9,740 nt of DNA from Acidobacteriota bacterium (GCA_021814085.1 JAKAJA010000045.1:1-9740); one strand, 5' to 3'; counted from the first letter of the stretch, positions 1-6,418 are shown. Notes: generated by a model from the letters alone, not told the origin. A program made the numbers and translations.

Positions 1-230
1 ACGAAGGGCCTCCCGGTGTTGGTCTGCACGAGTCTTGCGAAGGTGGTCTTGCCGCTCCCCGGGGGGCCCCACAGCAGGGTGCTCGTGAGGGTGTCCGCCG
101 CGAGCTCTCGTCCCACGGGCGTCTCGGGACCGATGACGGGCGCCAGCCCCTCCAGGTCCTCCCACCGCTTGGGCCTTGCCCTCTCCGCGAGGGGCGAGGC
201 CTCACCCGGTGCTTGGAAGAGGGAGGGCAT
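1..230 (-). CDS. rarA: AAA+ ATPase, probable replication-associated recombination protein RarA/MgsA (5' part)
   Basis: The first 76 codons are in the window and the rest lies beyond the left edge. The reading starts MPSLFQAPGEASPLAERARP and reaches LLWGPPGSGKTTFARL, with a Walker A motif at residues 55-62. The PLAERxRP opening followed by LLWGPPGxGKTT matches the RarA/MgsA family (clamp-loader-like AAA+ ATPases that act at stalled or collapsed replication forks) better than RuvB, which has LLYGPPGLGKT. The usual GQ after the first helix is GL here, and the spacer to Walker A looks short. The ATG at 230 is the first start after an in-frame TGA; GGGAGG lies 10 nt upstream. It follows rplQ after 35 nt on the same strand with no terminator seen, so it may be co-transcribed. 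Confidence 0.75.
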   Translation of the reverse strand, partial: MPSLFQAPGEASPLAERARPKRWEDLEGLAPVIGPETPVGRELAADTLTSTLLWGPPGSGKTTFARLVQTNTGRPF

Positions 231-265
231 GGCTCAGCATCCTCCCGGCCCGGAGCCACAGGGCC

Positions 266-835
266 TCACTCGGGCTTCTGTTCCGCCTCGGGCGCTTCCG
301 CCTCGGCCTTCTTATCAGCCTTGGGAGCCTTGGGGCCCTTCGCGGCCTTTTGCGCCTTGGGTCCCGTGGGGCCCATGGGCTTCTTGGCGGTCCGGCCCTT
401 CTTGGGTTCCTCCGCCTTCGGTTCTTCGGCGGCGGCCTTCTTGGCCTTGCCCTTCACGGGCTTCTCTTCGGTCTTGGGTTCGCGGCCCACAAGCTCCAGC
501 ATGGCGATCTGGGCACCGTCGCCCTTGCGCCATCCCAGCTTGATGATCCGGGTGTAGCCGCCGGGGCGGGTCGCGTACAGGGGGCCGAGGGTGGCGAAGA
601 GCTTCTTGAGGATGTCCGCGTCGTGGATATCCCGCGCGGCGATGCGCCGCGAGTGGAGGGTGTCCTTCTTGGCCAGGGTGATGAGCTTCTCGGCGAAGCG
701 CCGTAGCTCCTTGGCCTTCTCCAGGGTGGTCTTGACGCGGTCGTGCTTGAAAAGGCTCACGGCCTGATTCCGCAGCATGGCGATGCGGTGCTCCGTCGTA
801 CGTCCGAGTTTGCGGTGGTCTATCTTATGGCGCAT
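266..835 (-). CDS. rplQ: 50S ribosomal protein L17 with long charged C-terminal extension
   Basis: The protein is 189 residues long, against about 116-130 for the usual L17. Residues 1-116 form the complete conserved domain: MRHKIDHRKLGRTTEHRIAM at the start, the helices LRNQAVSLFKHDRVKTTLEKAKE, and the GGYTRIIKLGWRKGD segment. L17 sits near the polypeptide exit tunnel on the large subunit. Residues 117-189 are an extension in which 57 of 73 residues are Lys, Ala, Glu or Pro (19, 15, 12 and 11 by my count). It has a basic first part and an acidic last part (AEAEAPEAEQKPE) and no hydrophobic core, so it is probably disordered. The ATG at 835 has GTGAGG 5 nt upstream, overlapping the rpoA stop. 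Confidence 0.97.
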   Translation of the reverse strand: MRHKIDHRKLGRTTEHRIAMLRNQAVSLFKHDRVKTTLEKAKELRRFAEKLITLAKKDTLHSRRIAARDIHDADILKKLFATLGPLYATRPGGYTRIIKLGWRKGDGAQIAMLELVGREPKTEEKPVKGKAKKAAAEEPKAEEPKKGRTAKKPMGPTGPKAQKAAKGPKAPKADKKAEAEAPEAEQKPE

Positions 836-842
836 AGGGGCC

Positions 843-1790
843 TCACACGTTCATGCCGAGGGTCAGGTTCTTGGACTCCAGGAGCTCGGCCACTTCCTTG
901 AGGGATTTCTGGCCGAAGTTCTTCATGGACTGGAGGTCTTTTTCCGTCAGGCGGACCAAGTCGCGCAGGGTCTCTACATCGATGGCCTGGAGGGACTTGG
1001 CCACGCGGGGGGTGAGCTCCAGGTCCTCGAGAGGCGTGGAGAGGAGGTGTTCCAGGTCGCTCCCAGCGGAGACCTTGGTCCCCTGCGGGATGACCGCCGC
1101 GTCAGGGCCCGTGAGCCCGCGGTAGAGGTCCAGGTGCTGGGTCAGCAGGGTGGCGGCGTGGTTGAGGGCCTGCTGGGGCGTGATGGCCCCGTTGGTCCAC
1201 ACCTCGAGCTTGAGCCGCTCGTAGTCCGTGGCCTCTCCGACCCGGGTCTCGCCCACCTCGTAGTTGACGCGATGCACGGGGGAGTGGATGGAGTCGATGG
1301 GGATGAAGGCCGGGTCGTGGACCTTGTTGTTCTCCGCGGGGACGTAGCCTCGGCCCTTCTGGAGGATGAGCTCGAGCTGCAGGGAGCCCTCCTCGTTGAG
1401 GGTCGCAATGGGGGCCTCGGGGTTGAGGATGCGCACGGTGCCGTCGTGCTGAATGTCCCGGGCCTTGATGTTGGCCGGACCCTTGGCGGAGAGCCGGAGG
1501 GTCTTGGGCTCTTCGGCGTGGCAGATGAACTGGATGGCCTTGAGGTTGAGGATGATGTCGGTGACGTCCTCGAGCACCCCTGGGATGGAGGTGAACTCGT
1601 GGAGGACCCCCTCCACCCGGACGGAGGAGATGGCCGCCCCCTCGATGGAGGAGAGCATGATCCTCCTGAGCGCGTTGCCCAGGGTGATCCCCCACCCCCG
1701 CTCCAGGGGCTGCGCCACGAACTCGCCGTAGCGGTCCGTCAGGGTCTCGATATTGCACTCGATGAGCGTGGGCATCTGAAAGTCTTGCAT
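843..1790 (-). CDS. rpoA: DNA-directed RNA polymerase subunit alpha
   Basis: This 315-residue subunit dimerises to nucleate RNA polymerase assembly and touches promoter DNA and activators through its C-terminal domain. The N-terminal domain (about 1-235) has the signature LERGWGITLGNALRRIMLSSIEG. A linker leads to the C-terminal domain (about 250-315), with ELTPR, the NFGQKSLKEV turn-helix and an NLTLGM ending. Compared with E. coli numbering (offset 3), Arg262, Gly293, Lys295, Ser296 and Glu299 match the DNA-contact set, but the residue equivalent to Asn268 is Lys265. The ATG at 1790 has AAAGGAG about 11 nt upstream; an ATG at 1775 is a less likely start. The stop is 7 nt before rplQ. Confidence 0.98.
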   Translation of the reverse strand: MQDFQMPTLIECNIETLTDRYGEFVAQPLERGWGITLGNALRRIMLSSIEGAAISSVRVEGVLHEFTSIPGVLEDVTDIILNLKAIQFICHAEEPKTLRLSAKGPANIKARDIQHDGTVRILNPEAPIATLNEEGSLQLELILQKGRGYVPAENNKVHDPAFIPIDSIHSPVHRVNYEVGETRVGEATDYERLKLEVWTNGAITPQQALNHAATLLTQHLDLYRGLTGPDAAVIPQGTKVSAGSDLEHLLSTPLEDLELTPRVAKSLQAIDVETLRDLVRLTEKDLQSMKNFGQKSLKEVAELLESKNLTLGMNV

Positions 1791-1814
1791 GGGCTTTCCA
1801 GCTCCTTTGGGACC

Positions 1815-2441
1815 TTACTTGGAATAGAGCTCGACGATCAGCTGCTCCTCGATGGGGTAGGTGACGTCGCCGCGCTGCGGCTCTCTCACCACGCGCCCCT
1901 TGAGGTTTTCGCTGTCCAGTTCCAGCCACTCGGGCACGCCGCGGCCCTTGACGGACTCCACGGAGGCCACGAGGAAGGGGTTCTTGGCCGTGTGGGACGC
2001 GACCGTGATCTCGTCGGCCACCCGAACCTGGTAGTTGGCCACGTCCACCCGTCGTCCGTTCACCAGGACGTGCCCGTGGGAGACCCACTGGCGCGCCTGC
2101 GGGCGCGAGGAGGCGAAGCCGAGGCGGAAGATGACGTTGTCCAGGCGCTTCTCAAGCATGCAGAGGAGGTTCTCGCCCGTCACGCCCTTGGCCCTGTCGG
2201 CTTTGGCGAAGTAGTTGCGGAACTGTGTCTCGAGCACGCCGTAGATGCGCTTGACCTTCTGTTTCTCGCGCAGCTGGAGGCCGTAGCCCTGAATCTTGCC
2301 GCGACGGCGGCCGTGCTGGCCGGGGGGGGTGTTGCGCTTTTCTATGGCGCACTTTTCTTTGAAACACCGGTCGCCCTTGAGGAAGAGCTTCATGCCCTCC
2401 CGGCGGCAGAGTCGGCAAACGGATGCATGATACCGTGCCAA
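1815..2441 (-). CDS. rpsD: 30S ribosomal protein S4, zinc-binding form
   Basis: This 208-residue primary assembly protein of the 30S body contributes to decoding accuracy and, in E. coli, represses the alpha operon. The N-terminal zinc knuckle is complete: Cys9 and Cys12 (CRLC), then Cys26 and Cys31 (CFKEKC). The S4 RNA-binding domain lies at about residues 97-160 (LDNVIFRLGF, then HGHVLVNGRRVDVANYQV). The C-terminus ends EEQLIVELYSK. The initiation codon is TTG at 2441, with AAGGAGG 6 nt upstream. This gives MARYHASVCRLC, the expected N-terminus, while the next in-frame ATG (Met17) would remove two zinc ligands. It lies 18 nt after rpsK and 24 nt before rpoA. Confidence 0.97.
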   Translation of the reverse strand: MARYHASVCRLCRREGMKLFLKGDRCFKEKCAIEKRNTPPGQHGRRRGKIQGYGLQLREKQKVKRIYGVLETQFRNYFAKADRAKGVTGENLLCMLEKRLDNVIFRLGFASSRPQARQWVSHGHVLVNGRRVDVANYQVRVADEITVASHTAKNPFLVASVESVKGRGVPEWLELDSENLKGRVVREPQRGDVTYPIEEQLIVELYSK

Positions 2442-2447
2442 GGTGGT

Positions 2448-2454
2448 CCTCCTT
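2448..2454 (-). promoter_or_regulatory. Shine-Dalgarno site deciding the TTG start of rpsD
   Basis: The mRNA-sense sequence AAGGAGG ends 6 nt before the TTG at 2441. No competing ATG or GTG lies at suitable spacing, and the encoded N-terminus carries the first two zinc ligands of S4. The strong site probably compensates for the weak initiator codon. Confidence 0.85.
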
Positions 2455-2459
2455 CTTCC

Positions 2460-2855
2460 TTACACACGCCGGCGCTTGGGCGGCCGGCAACCATTGTGCG
2501 GGATGGGCGTGACGTCGCGGATGGAGCGGATCTTCAGGCCCGTTGCCTGGAGGGCGCGGATGGCAGACTCGCGGCCGCCGCCGGGGCCCTTGACCCTGAC
2601 GTCCACCTCGCGCATGCCGTGCTCCGCCACCTTCTCGGCGGCCGTCTTGGCGGCCACCTGCGCGGCGAAGGGAGTCCCCTTCCGGGTGCCCTTGAAGCCC
2701 GAGCCGCCCGAAGTGGCCCAGACCACGGCGTTCCCCTCGAGGTCCGTTATGGTGATCTGGGTGTTGTTGAACGAGGCGTTGATGTGGACGATGCCCACGG
2801 GGATGTTCTTCTTCTCCCGCCGGGACGTCCGCTTTCCTGCGTTTGCTTTCGCCAT
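2460..2855 (-). CDS. rpsK: 30S ribosomal protein S11
   Basis: This 131-residue protein of the 30S platform binds near the mRNA exit site and the Shine-Dalgarno helix. After a basic lead (residues 1-16) come GIVHINASFNNTQITITD, WATSGGSGFKGTRKGTPFAAQ and the C-terminal GPGGGRESAIRALQ segment, and then DVTPIPHNGCRPPKRRRV. All are strong S11 landmarks. The ATG at 2855 has AAGGAG 7 nt upstream. The gap after rpsM is 24 nt, one of the longer ones in this run, but it holds nothing beyond the ribosome binding site. Confidence 0.98.
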   Translation of the reverse strand: MAKANAGKRTSRREKKNIPVGIVHINASFNNTQITITDLEGNAVVWATSGGSGFKGTRKGTPFAAQVAAKTAAEKVAEHGMREVDVRVKGPGGGRESAIRALQATGLKIRSIRDVTPIPHNGCRPPKRRRV

Positions 2856-2879
2856 GACTGCTCTCCTTGAAAGGCCGCC

Positions 2880-3260
2880 TTACTTCTTGGCGGCCTTCTT
2901 CTTCCCGGCGATGGCCCGGCGGGGGCCCTTGTGGGTCCGGGCGTTCGTGTGAGTCCTCTGTCCCCGGCAGGGAAGGCCCGTGCGGTGGCGGATGCCCCGG
3001 TAGGAGCCGATATCGATGAGGCGGCGCACATCCAGCTGGATCTTCTTGCGGAGGTCGCCCTCCACGTTGCCCTCGTCCTGGATGGCCTTTCGGATCCGGG
3101 AGACCTCGTCTTCCGTGAGGTCCTTCACGCGGATGTCCGGGCTGACGCCGGCCTTCCCAAGCAGGTCCTTGGAGCGCGAGTCGCCGATGCCGTAGATATA
3201 GGTGAGGGCCACTTCGACCCTCTTGTTGAGCGGGAGATCCACACCTGAGATACGTGCCAC
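2880..3260 (-). CDS. rpsM: 30S ribosomal protein S13
   Basis: This 126-residue protein of the small-subunit head contacts the P-site tRNA and the 50S central protuberance through L5. The start MARISGVDLPLNKRVEVALTYIYGIG-like region (given in part here) and the C-terminal GLPCRGQRTHTNARTHKGPRR signature are diagnostic. It ends with a basic KKKAAKK tail that would reach between the A- and P-site tRNAs. The initiation codon is GTG at 3260, supported by TAGGAGG placed 6 nt upstream. No in-frame ATG would retain the conserved N-terminus. In E. coli the start region of rpsM is the S4 target that represses the alpha operon; no clear equivalent pseudoknot could be identified here by eye. Confidence 0.97.
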   Translation of the reverse strand: MARISGVDLPLNKRVEVALTYIYGIGDSRSKDLLGKAGVSPDIRVKDLTEDEVSRIRKAIQDEGNVEGDLRKKIQLDVRRLIDIGSYRGIRHRTGLPCRGQRTHTNARTHKGPRRAIAGKKKAAKK

Positions 3261-3266
3261 GGCCTG

Positions 3267-3273
3267 CCTCCTA
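3267..3273 (-). promoter_or_regulatory. Shine-Dalgarno site deciding the GTG start of rpsM
   Basis: The mRNA-sense sequence TAGGAGG ends 6 nt before the GTG at 3260. Its TAG is the stop codon of rpmJ, so termination of L36 and initiation of S13 use the same bases. Confidence 0.85.
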
Positions 3274-3384
3274 ACCTTGCCTTTGCTTGTGCTTCGGGTT
3301 GTCGCAGATCACCCGGATGACACCCTTGCGCTTGATGATCTTGCACTTGGGACAAATTTTCTTTACCGACGCTCTGACTTTCAT
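3271..3384 (-). CDS. rpmJ: 50S ribosomal protein L36, zinc-ribbon type
   Basis: This is a small 37-codon gene. The translation begins MKVRASVKKICPKCKIIKR and continues through RVICDNPKHKQRQG, a standard L36. The four zinc ligands are intact: Cys11, Cys14, Cys27 and His32. L36 is a late-assembling protein of the large subunit, close to the peptidyl-transferase region. The ATG at 3384 has TAGGAG 8 nt upstream, and this element begins with the infA stop codon. The gene's own TAG stop forms part of the rpsM ribosome binding site, continuing the overlapping-signal pattern. Zinc-free (C-) paralogues of L36 lack these cysteines, so this is the C+ form. Confidence 0.97.
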   Translation of the reverse strand: MKVRASVKKICPKCKIIKRKGVIRVICDNPKHKQRQG

Positions 3385-3395
3385 GGCCGTTACTC

Positions 3396-3617
3396 CTAGG
3401 TCTTGAACCGGTATACGATGCGACCCCGGTTCAGGTCGTAGGGGGACAACTCCACCAGGATCTGATCACCGGGAAGGATGCGGATGAAGTGCTTCCGCAT
3501 CTTGCCAGAGATGTGCGCGAGCACCCGGTGGCCGTTCTCAAGCTCCACTCTGAACATGGCGTTGGGAAGGGCCTCCTGGACGGTCGCTTTCATCTGGATG
3601 ACGTCGTCCTTGCTCAT
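3396..3617 (-). CDS. infA: Translation initiation factor IF-1
   Basis: This 73-residue OB-fold (S1-like) protein binds the 30S A site during initiation. The sequence is close to the family consensus: EALPNAMFRVELENGH (15-30), AHISGKMRKHFIRILPGD (34-51) and ELSPYDLNRGRIVYR (56-70). The ATG at 3617 overlaps the map TGA stop by 4 nt (ATGA). Upstream there is only a GGGGGTGG stretch, so coupling with map is likely. The position between map and rpmJ is typical of many GC-rich and Gram-positive bacteria, whereas in E. coli infA is elsewhere on the chromosome. A long upstream in-frame extension within map is not real because the conserved N-terminus starts at this ATG. Confidence 0.97.
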   Translation of the reverse strand: MSKDDVIQMKATVQEALPNAMFRVELENGHRVLAHISGKMRKHFIRILPGDQILVELSPYDLNRGRIVYRFKT

Positions 3618-4366
3618 CGTCCATCCACCCCCAAGACCCTCGCTCCATCCGCGGTGAGGGCCACGCTGTACTCGTAGTGGGCCGACCTCTTGTGATCTCG
3701 GGTCCGCACGGTCCAGCCGTCCGGATCCACGGTCACGTCGGGGCCGCCCTCGTTGATCATGGGCTCGATGGCCAAAACCATCCCCACCTGCAGCTTGGGC
3801 CCGAGCCCTGGGGTGCCGAAGTTGGGCACCTGGGGTTCCTCGTGCAGGGCCCGTCCGATGCCGTGGCCCACGTAGTCGCGGACCACCGAGAACCCGTTCC
3901 CCTCCGCCCAAGTCTGGACGGCGTGGGAGACGTCGGATACCCTGCGTCCCGCCTGAACCTGCTCGATCCCCTTGAGGAGGGATTCGCGGGTCACATCCAT
4001 GAGCTTCTTCGCGCCTTCGTCCACGGTGCCCACGGGCACCGTGCAGGCGGCGTCGCCGTAGTACCCGTCGAGGATCACGCCGAAGTCCAGGGAGACGATG
4101 TCGCCCTCTTTCAGCTTTCGCTCGCCGGGGATCCCGTGGACCACCTCGTCGTTCACCGAAACGCAGATCGACGCCGGGTATCCGTGGTAGCCCTTGAAGG
4201 CGGGTTTGCCGCCCTTGGCCTTGGTCATGGACTCGGCCACGGCGTCCAGCTCCTTGAGGGCCACGCCGGAGACGGCCTCCGCGGAGACGCGCTGGAGCAC
4301 GTCGTGCACGATGCGGTTCGCGCGGTCCATGATCTCCACTTCGTCCCGCGTCTTCAGGTGAATCAT
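3614..4366 (-). CDS. map: Methionine aminopeptidase, type I
   Basis: This 250-residue enzyme removes the initiator methionine from nascent proteins. The five dinuclear-metal ligands of the pita-bread fold are all present: Asp94, Asp105, His168, Glu201 and Glu232. They sit in SLDFGVILDGYYGDAA, YVGHGIGRALHEEP, LAIEPM and YEYSVALT. The catalytic histidines His77 (NDEVVHGIP) and His175 are also present. These positions run three lower than the E. coli enzyme, so it is collinear and complete, without the extra N-terminal zinc-finger domain of longer MetAPs. The ATG at 4366 overlaps the adk TGA stop (ATGA) and has no Shine-Dalgarno sequence, so translation is probably coupled to adk. The 3' end overlaps infA by the same ATGA arrangement. 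Confidence 0.97.
   Translation of the reverse strand: MIHLKTRDEVEIMDRANRIVHDVLQRVSAEAVSGVALKELDAVAESMTKAKGGKPAFKGYHGYPASICVSVNDEVVHGIPGERKLKEGDIVSLDFGVILDGYYGDAACTVPVGTVDEGAKKLMDVTRESLLKGIEQVQAGRRVSDVSHAVQTWAEGNGFSVVRDYVGHGIGRALHEEPQVPNFGTPGLGPKLQVGMVLAIEPMINEGGPDVTVDPDGWTVRTRDHKRSAHYEYSVALTADGARVLGVDGR
4022..4043 (-). repeat. 10-bp inverted repeat inside map
   Basis: The arms CACGGTGCCC (4022-4031) and GGGCACCGTG (4034-4043) are perfect reverse complements with a 2-nt centre. The stretch encodes the TVPVGTV part of the map active-site region, so coding constraint plus GC bias may explain it. As RNA it could form a 9-bp stem with a 4-nt loop. Confidence 0.5.
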
Positions 4367-5013
4367 CCGATGGCTTTCTGGACGTCCCGCAGGACGTCCT
4401 CGGGGCGGCCGTCCCCCGGCACCGACAACAGGGCGCCCCGGCTCCTGAAATGCTGGGAGAGTGGGGCGGTCTTCTCGTGATACACGCGCAGCCGCTCGCG
4501 GATCACGTCTTCCTTGTCGTCTTCGCGGAGGGTCAAACTCGTGCCGCATTTATCGCAAACCCCCGGGCTCTTCGGGGGGGAGGTAACGACGTTGTACACG
4601 GCGCCGCACGAGGGGCACGAGCGCCGGCTGGACAGGCGGGACACGATGACCTCGTCCGCGACCTCCAACTCGACCGCGCGCACCGCCTCCTTGCCGAGTT
4701 CCTTCAGGATTCCCTCCAGGATGGCCGCCTGGGAAAGGTTGCGCGGGTACCCGTCGAGGATGAACCCGGGGCCGCAGTCGCCCTTGGCCAGCCGCTCTTT
4801 CACGATGCCCGTGAGGAGTTCGTCGGAGACGAGCCCGCCGGACTCCATGACCGCCTTGGCTTTAAGTCCCAGGGGCGTCCCTTCGCGCACGGCCTCGCGG
4901 AGCATGTCCCCCGTGGAGATGTGGGGCACACCCAGCCGGGCGGAGAGTTCCTTGGCCTGCGTCCCCTTGCCCGCCCCGGGAGGGCCGAGAAGGACCATGT
5001 TTCGAGCTGTCAT
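4363..5013 (-). CDS. adk: Adenylate kinase, zinc-LID type
   Basis: This 216-residue cytoplasmic enzyme interconverts ATP + AMP and 2 ADP. The P-loop GPPGAGKGT is at residues 10-18, the AMP-binding region contains STGDMLRE (33-40), and the DGYPR motif is at 87-91 (commonly DGFPR). The LID domain (about 127-165) has four cysteines, Cys133/Cys136 and Cys153/Cys156, arranged CPSC...CDKC, so it should bind structural zinc. REDDKEDVIRERL follows. I chose the ATG at 5013 because AGGAGGAG lies 6 nt upstream and it falls just after the secY stop. An inner ATG at 4998 would remove only five residues. An open extension upstream to 5232 runs through secY and is not coding. The C-terminal end contains a perfect hairpin sequence and overlaps map by 4 nt. 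Confidence 0.97.
   Translation of the reverse strand: MTARNMVLLGPPGAGKGTQAKELSARLGVPHISTGDMLREAVREGTPLGLKAKAVMESGGLVSDELLTGIVKERLAKGDCGPGFILDGYPRNLSQAAILEGILKELGKEAVRAVELEVADEVIVSRLSSRRSCPSCGAVYNVVTSPPKSPGVCDKCGTSLTLREDDKEDVIRERLRVYHEKTAPLSQHFRSRGALLSVPGDGRPEDVLRDVQKAIG
4380..4399 (-). repeat. Perfect 8-bp hairpin at the adk/map junction
   Basis: Two copies of the self-complementary octamer GGACGTCC (4380-4387 and 4392-4399) are separated by 4 nt. In the mRNA this can fold as an 8-bp stem with a UGCG loop. It encodes the adk residues DVLRDV and ends 13 nt before the map ATG, where no Shine-Dalgarno element is visible. There is no following U-tract, so it is not an intrinsic terminator. A role in mRNA stability or coupling is only a possibility. 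Confidence 0.6.
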
Positions 5014-5015
5014 GG

Positions 5016-6418
5016 TTAGCTCCTCCTGCCGCGGACACGGGTGTTCTTGGAGAAACCCTCGTAGTGCCGCATGATCAGCTGGGATTCCACCTGCTGGAGG
5101 AAGTCCATGGCCACGCCAACGACGATCAGCAGGGAGGTGCCGCCGAAGTAGAAGTTCAGGTTGAAGCCACGGAGGATCCAGTCCAAGTGGATCGTCTTGA
5201 AGACGTTCTCCAGGCCCGGTCCGATCCCCCACAGGTGCTGAAGCGGAAGACCGCTGATGAGCATCATGGGCAGCAAGGCGACCAGGATGAGGTAGATGGA
5301 GCCCGCGAAGAGCAGGCGGTTGAGCGACCGGTACAGGAAGTCGCTCGTGCTCTTGCCGGGTCGGATGCCGGGGATGAACCCGCCGAACTTCTTCAGGTTA
5401 TCCGCCAGATCCTCTGGGTTGAAGACGATGCTCGTGTAGAAGAAGGTGAATAGGACGATGAGCAGCGCGTAGAGCATGAGGTAGGTGAGAGTCCCGTAGC
5501 CCACGTAGGACTCGAGGATCCTGGCCCATTCGAACTTGCTCAGGACGGGCAGCTGCAGGATGGTCTGGGGAACGGCCAGCAGGGACACGGCGAAGATGAT
5601 GGGCATGACGCCGCCCGGGTTGAGCTTGAGGGGGAAGTACACCGCCTGTCCCCCCACCATCTTCCGGCCCACCATGCGCTTCGCGTACTGGATCGGAATC
5701 TTTCGCTGGGCCCGCTCGAAGTAGACGATGAACGCCACGACGGCGAGCATGAAAGCCCCCAGGATGAGGACCACGAAGATGGACAGATTGCCCTGGGTGA
5801 CCTGCTGGAAGGTTTTGATGATGGCCGGGATGAGGCCTACCACGATGCCCGCGTAAATCATCAGCGAGATGCCGTTGCCGATGCCCCGCGCGGTGATCTG
5901 CTCGCCCAGCCACATGATGAACGTGGAGCCCGCCGTGAGGACGATGACCGTGAGGATGTGGTACCCGATGCCCGGGTTCTCCACGATGCGCTTCCCGGTG
6001 GGGCTGATGAGGTTCTTGAGCCAGAAGGAGATGCCCAGGGACTGGACCACGCAGATGAAGATGGTGAGGTAGCGGGTGTATTGGACGATCTTCTTCCGCC
6101 CCTCGGCGCCGCCTTCCTTCTGGAGCTTCTCGATGTAGGGCCACACCACGCCCAGGAGCTGGAAGATGATGGACGATGTGATGTAGGGCATGATCCCCAG
6201 GGCGAAGATAGTGCACTTGGAGAGGGCGCCGCCCGAGAACAGGTTCACGAACCCGAGGACGCCGGAGGCATACTGCTTGAAAAAGTCCTGCAGAGCCATG
6301 GCATCAATACCGGGTGTCGGTATCTGAGCGCCTACCCGGTAGACCGCAAGCAGCGCGAAGGTGAAGAAGAGCCGCTTGCGGAGGTCCGGGATGCGGAAAA
6401 GATTCTGGAAGGCATCGA

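Noticed and set aside
231..265. Possible intrinsic terminator at the end of the ribosomal operon
   Set aside because: The only inverted repeat is a 6-bp stem with a 17-nt loop and no T-tract, so it does not fit a Rho-independent terminator.
16..543. Plus-strand frame with Pro-Trp/Gly-Pro repeats resembling a collagen-like protein
   Set aside because: It is the antisense of the low-complexity Lys/Ala/Pro tail of L17 and of the rarA-like start; the repeats come from that composition.
777..2870. Very long open frame on the plus strand opposite rpoA, rpsD and rpsK
   Set aside because: It is antisense to three highly conserved genes. The translation is rich in Gly, Val, Leu, Asp and Arg with no recognisable domain, and GC-rich codon bias opens such shadow frames.
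3240..3300. S4-binding pseudoknot operator at the rpsM start
   Set aside because: I could not lay out the nested helices known from the E. coli alpha operon, and such sites vary between phyla; there is not enough support to annotate it.
3618..3911. Long N-terminal extension of IF-1 within map
   Set aside because: IF-1 is complete at 73 residues from the ATG at 3617, and the upstream reading is out-of-frame map sequence.
4367..4549. Longer version of methionine aminopeptidase starting inside adk
   Set aside because: Those codons are an out-of-frame reading of adk; the E. coli-like MetAP N-terminus begins at the ATG overlapping the adk stop.
5014..5232. N-terminal extension of adenylate kinase upstream of 5013
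   Set aside because: The extension overlaps the C-terminus of SecY out of frame and has no adenylate kinase similarity. A strong ribosome binding site marks the start at 5013.
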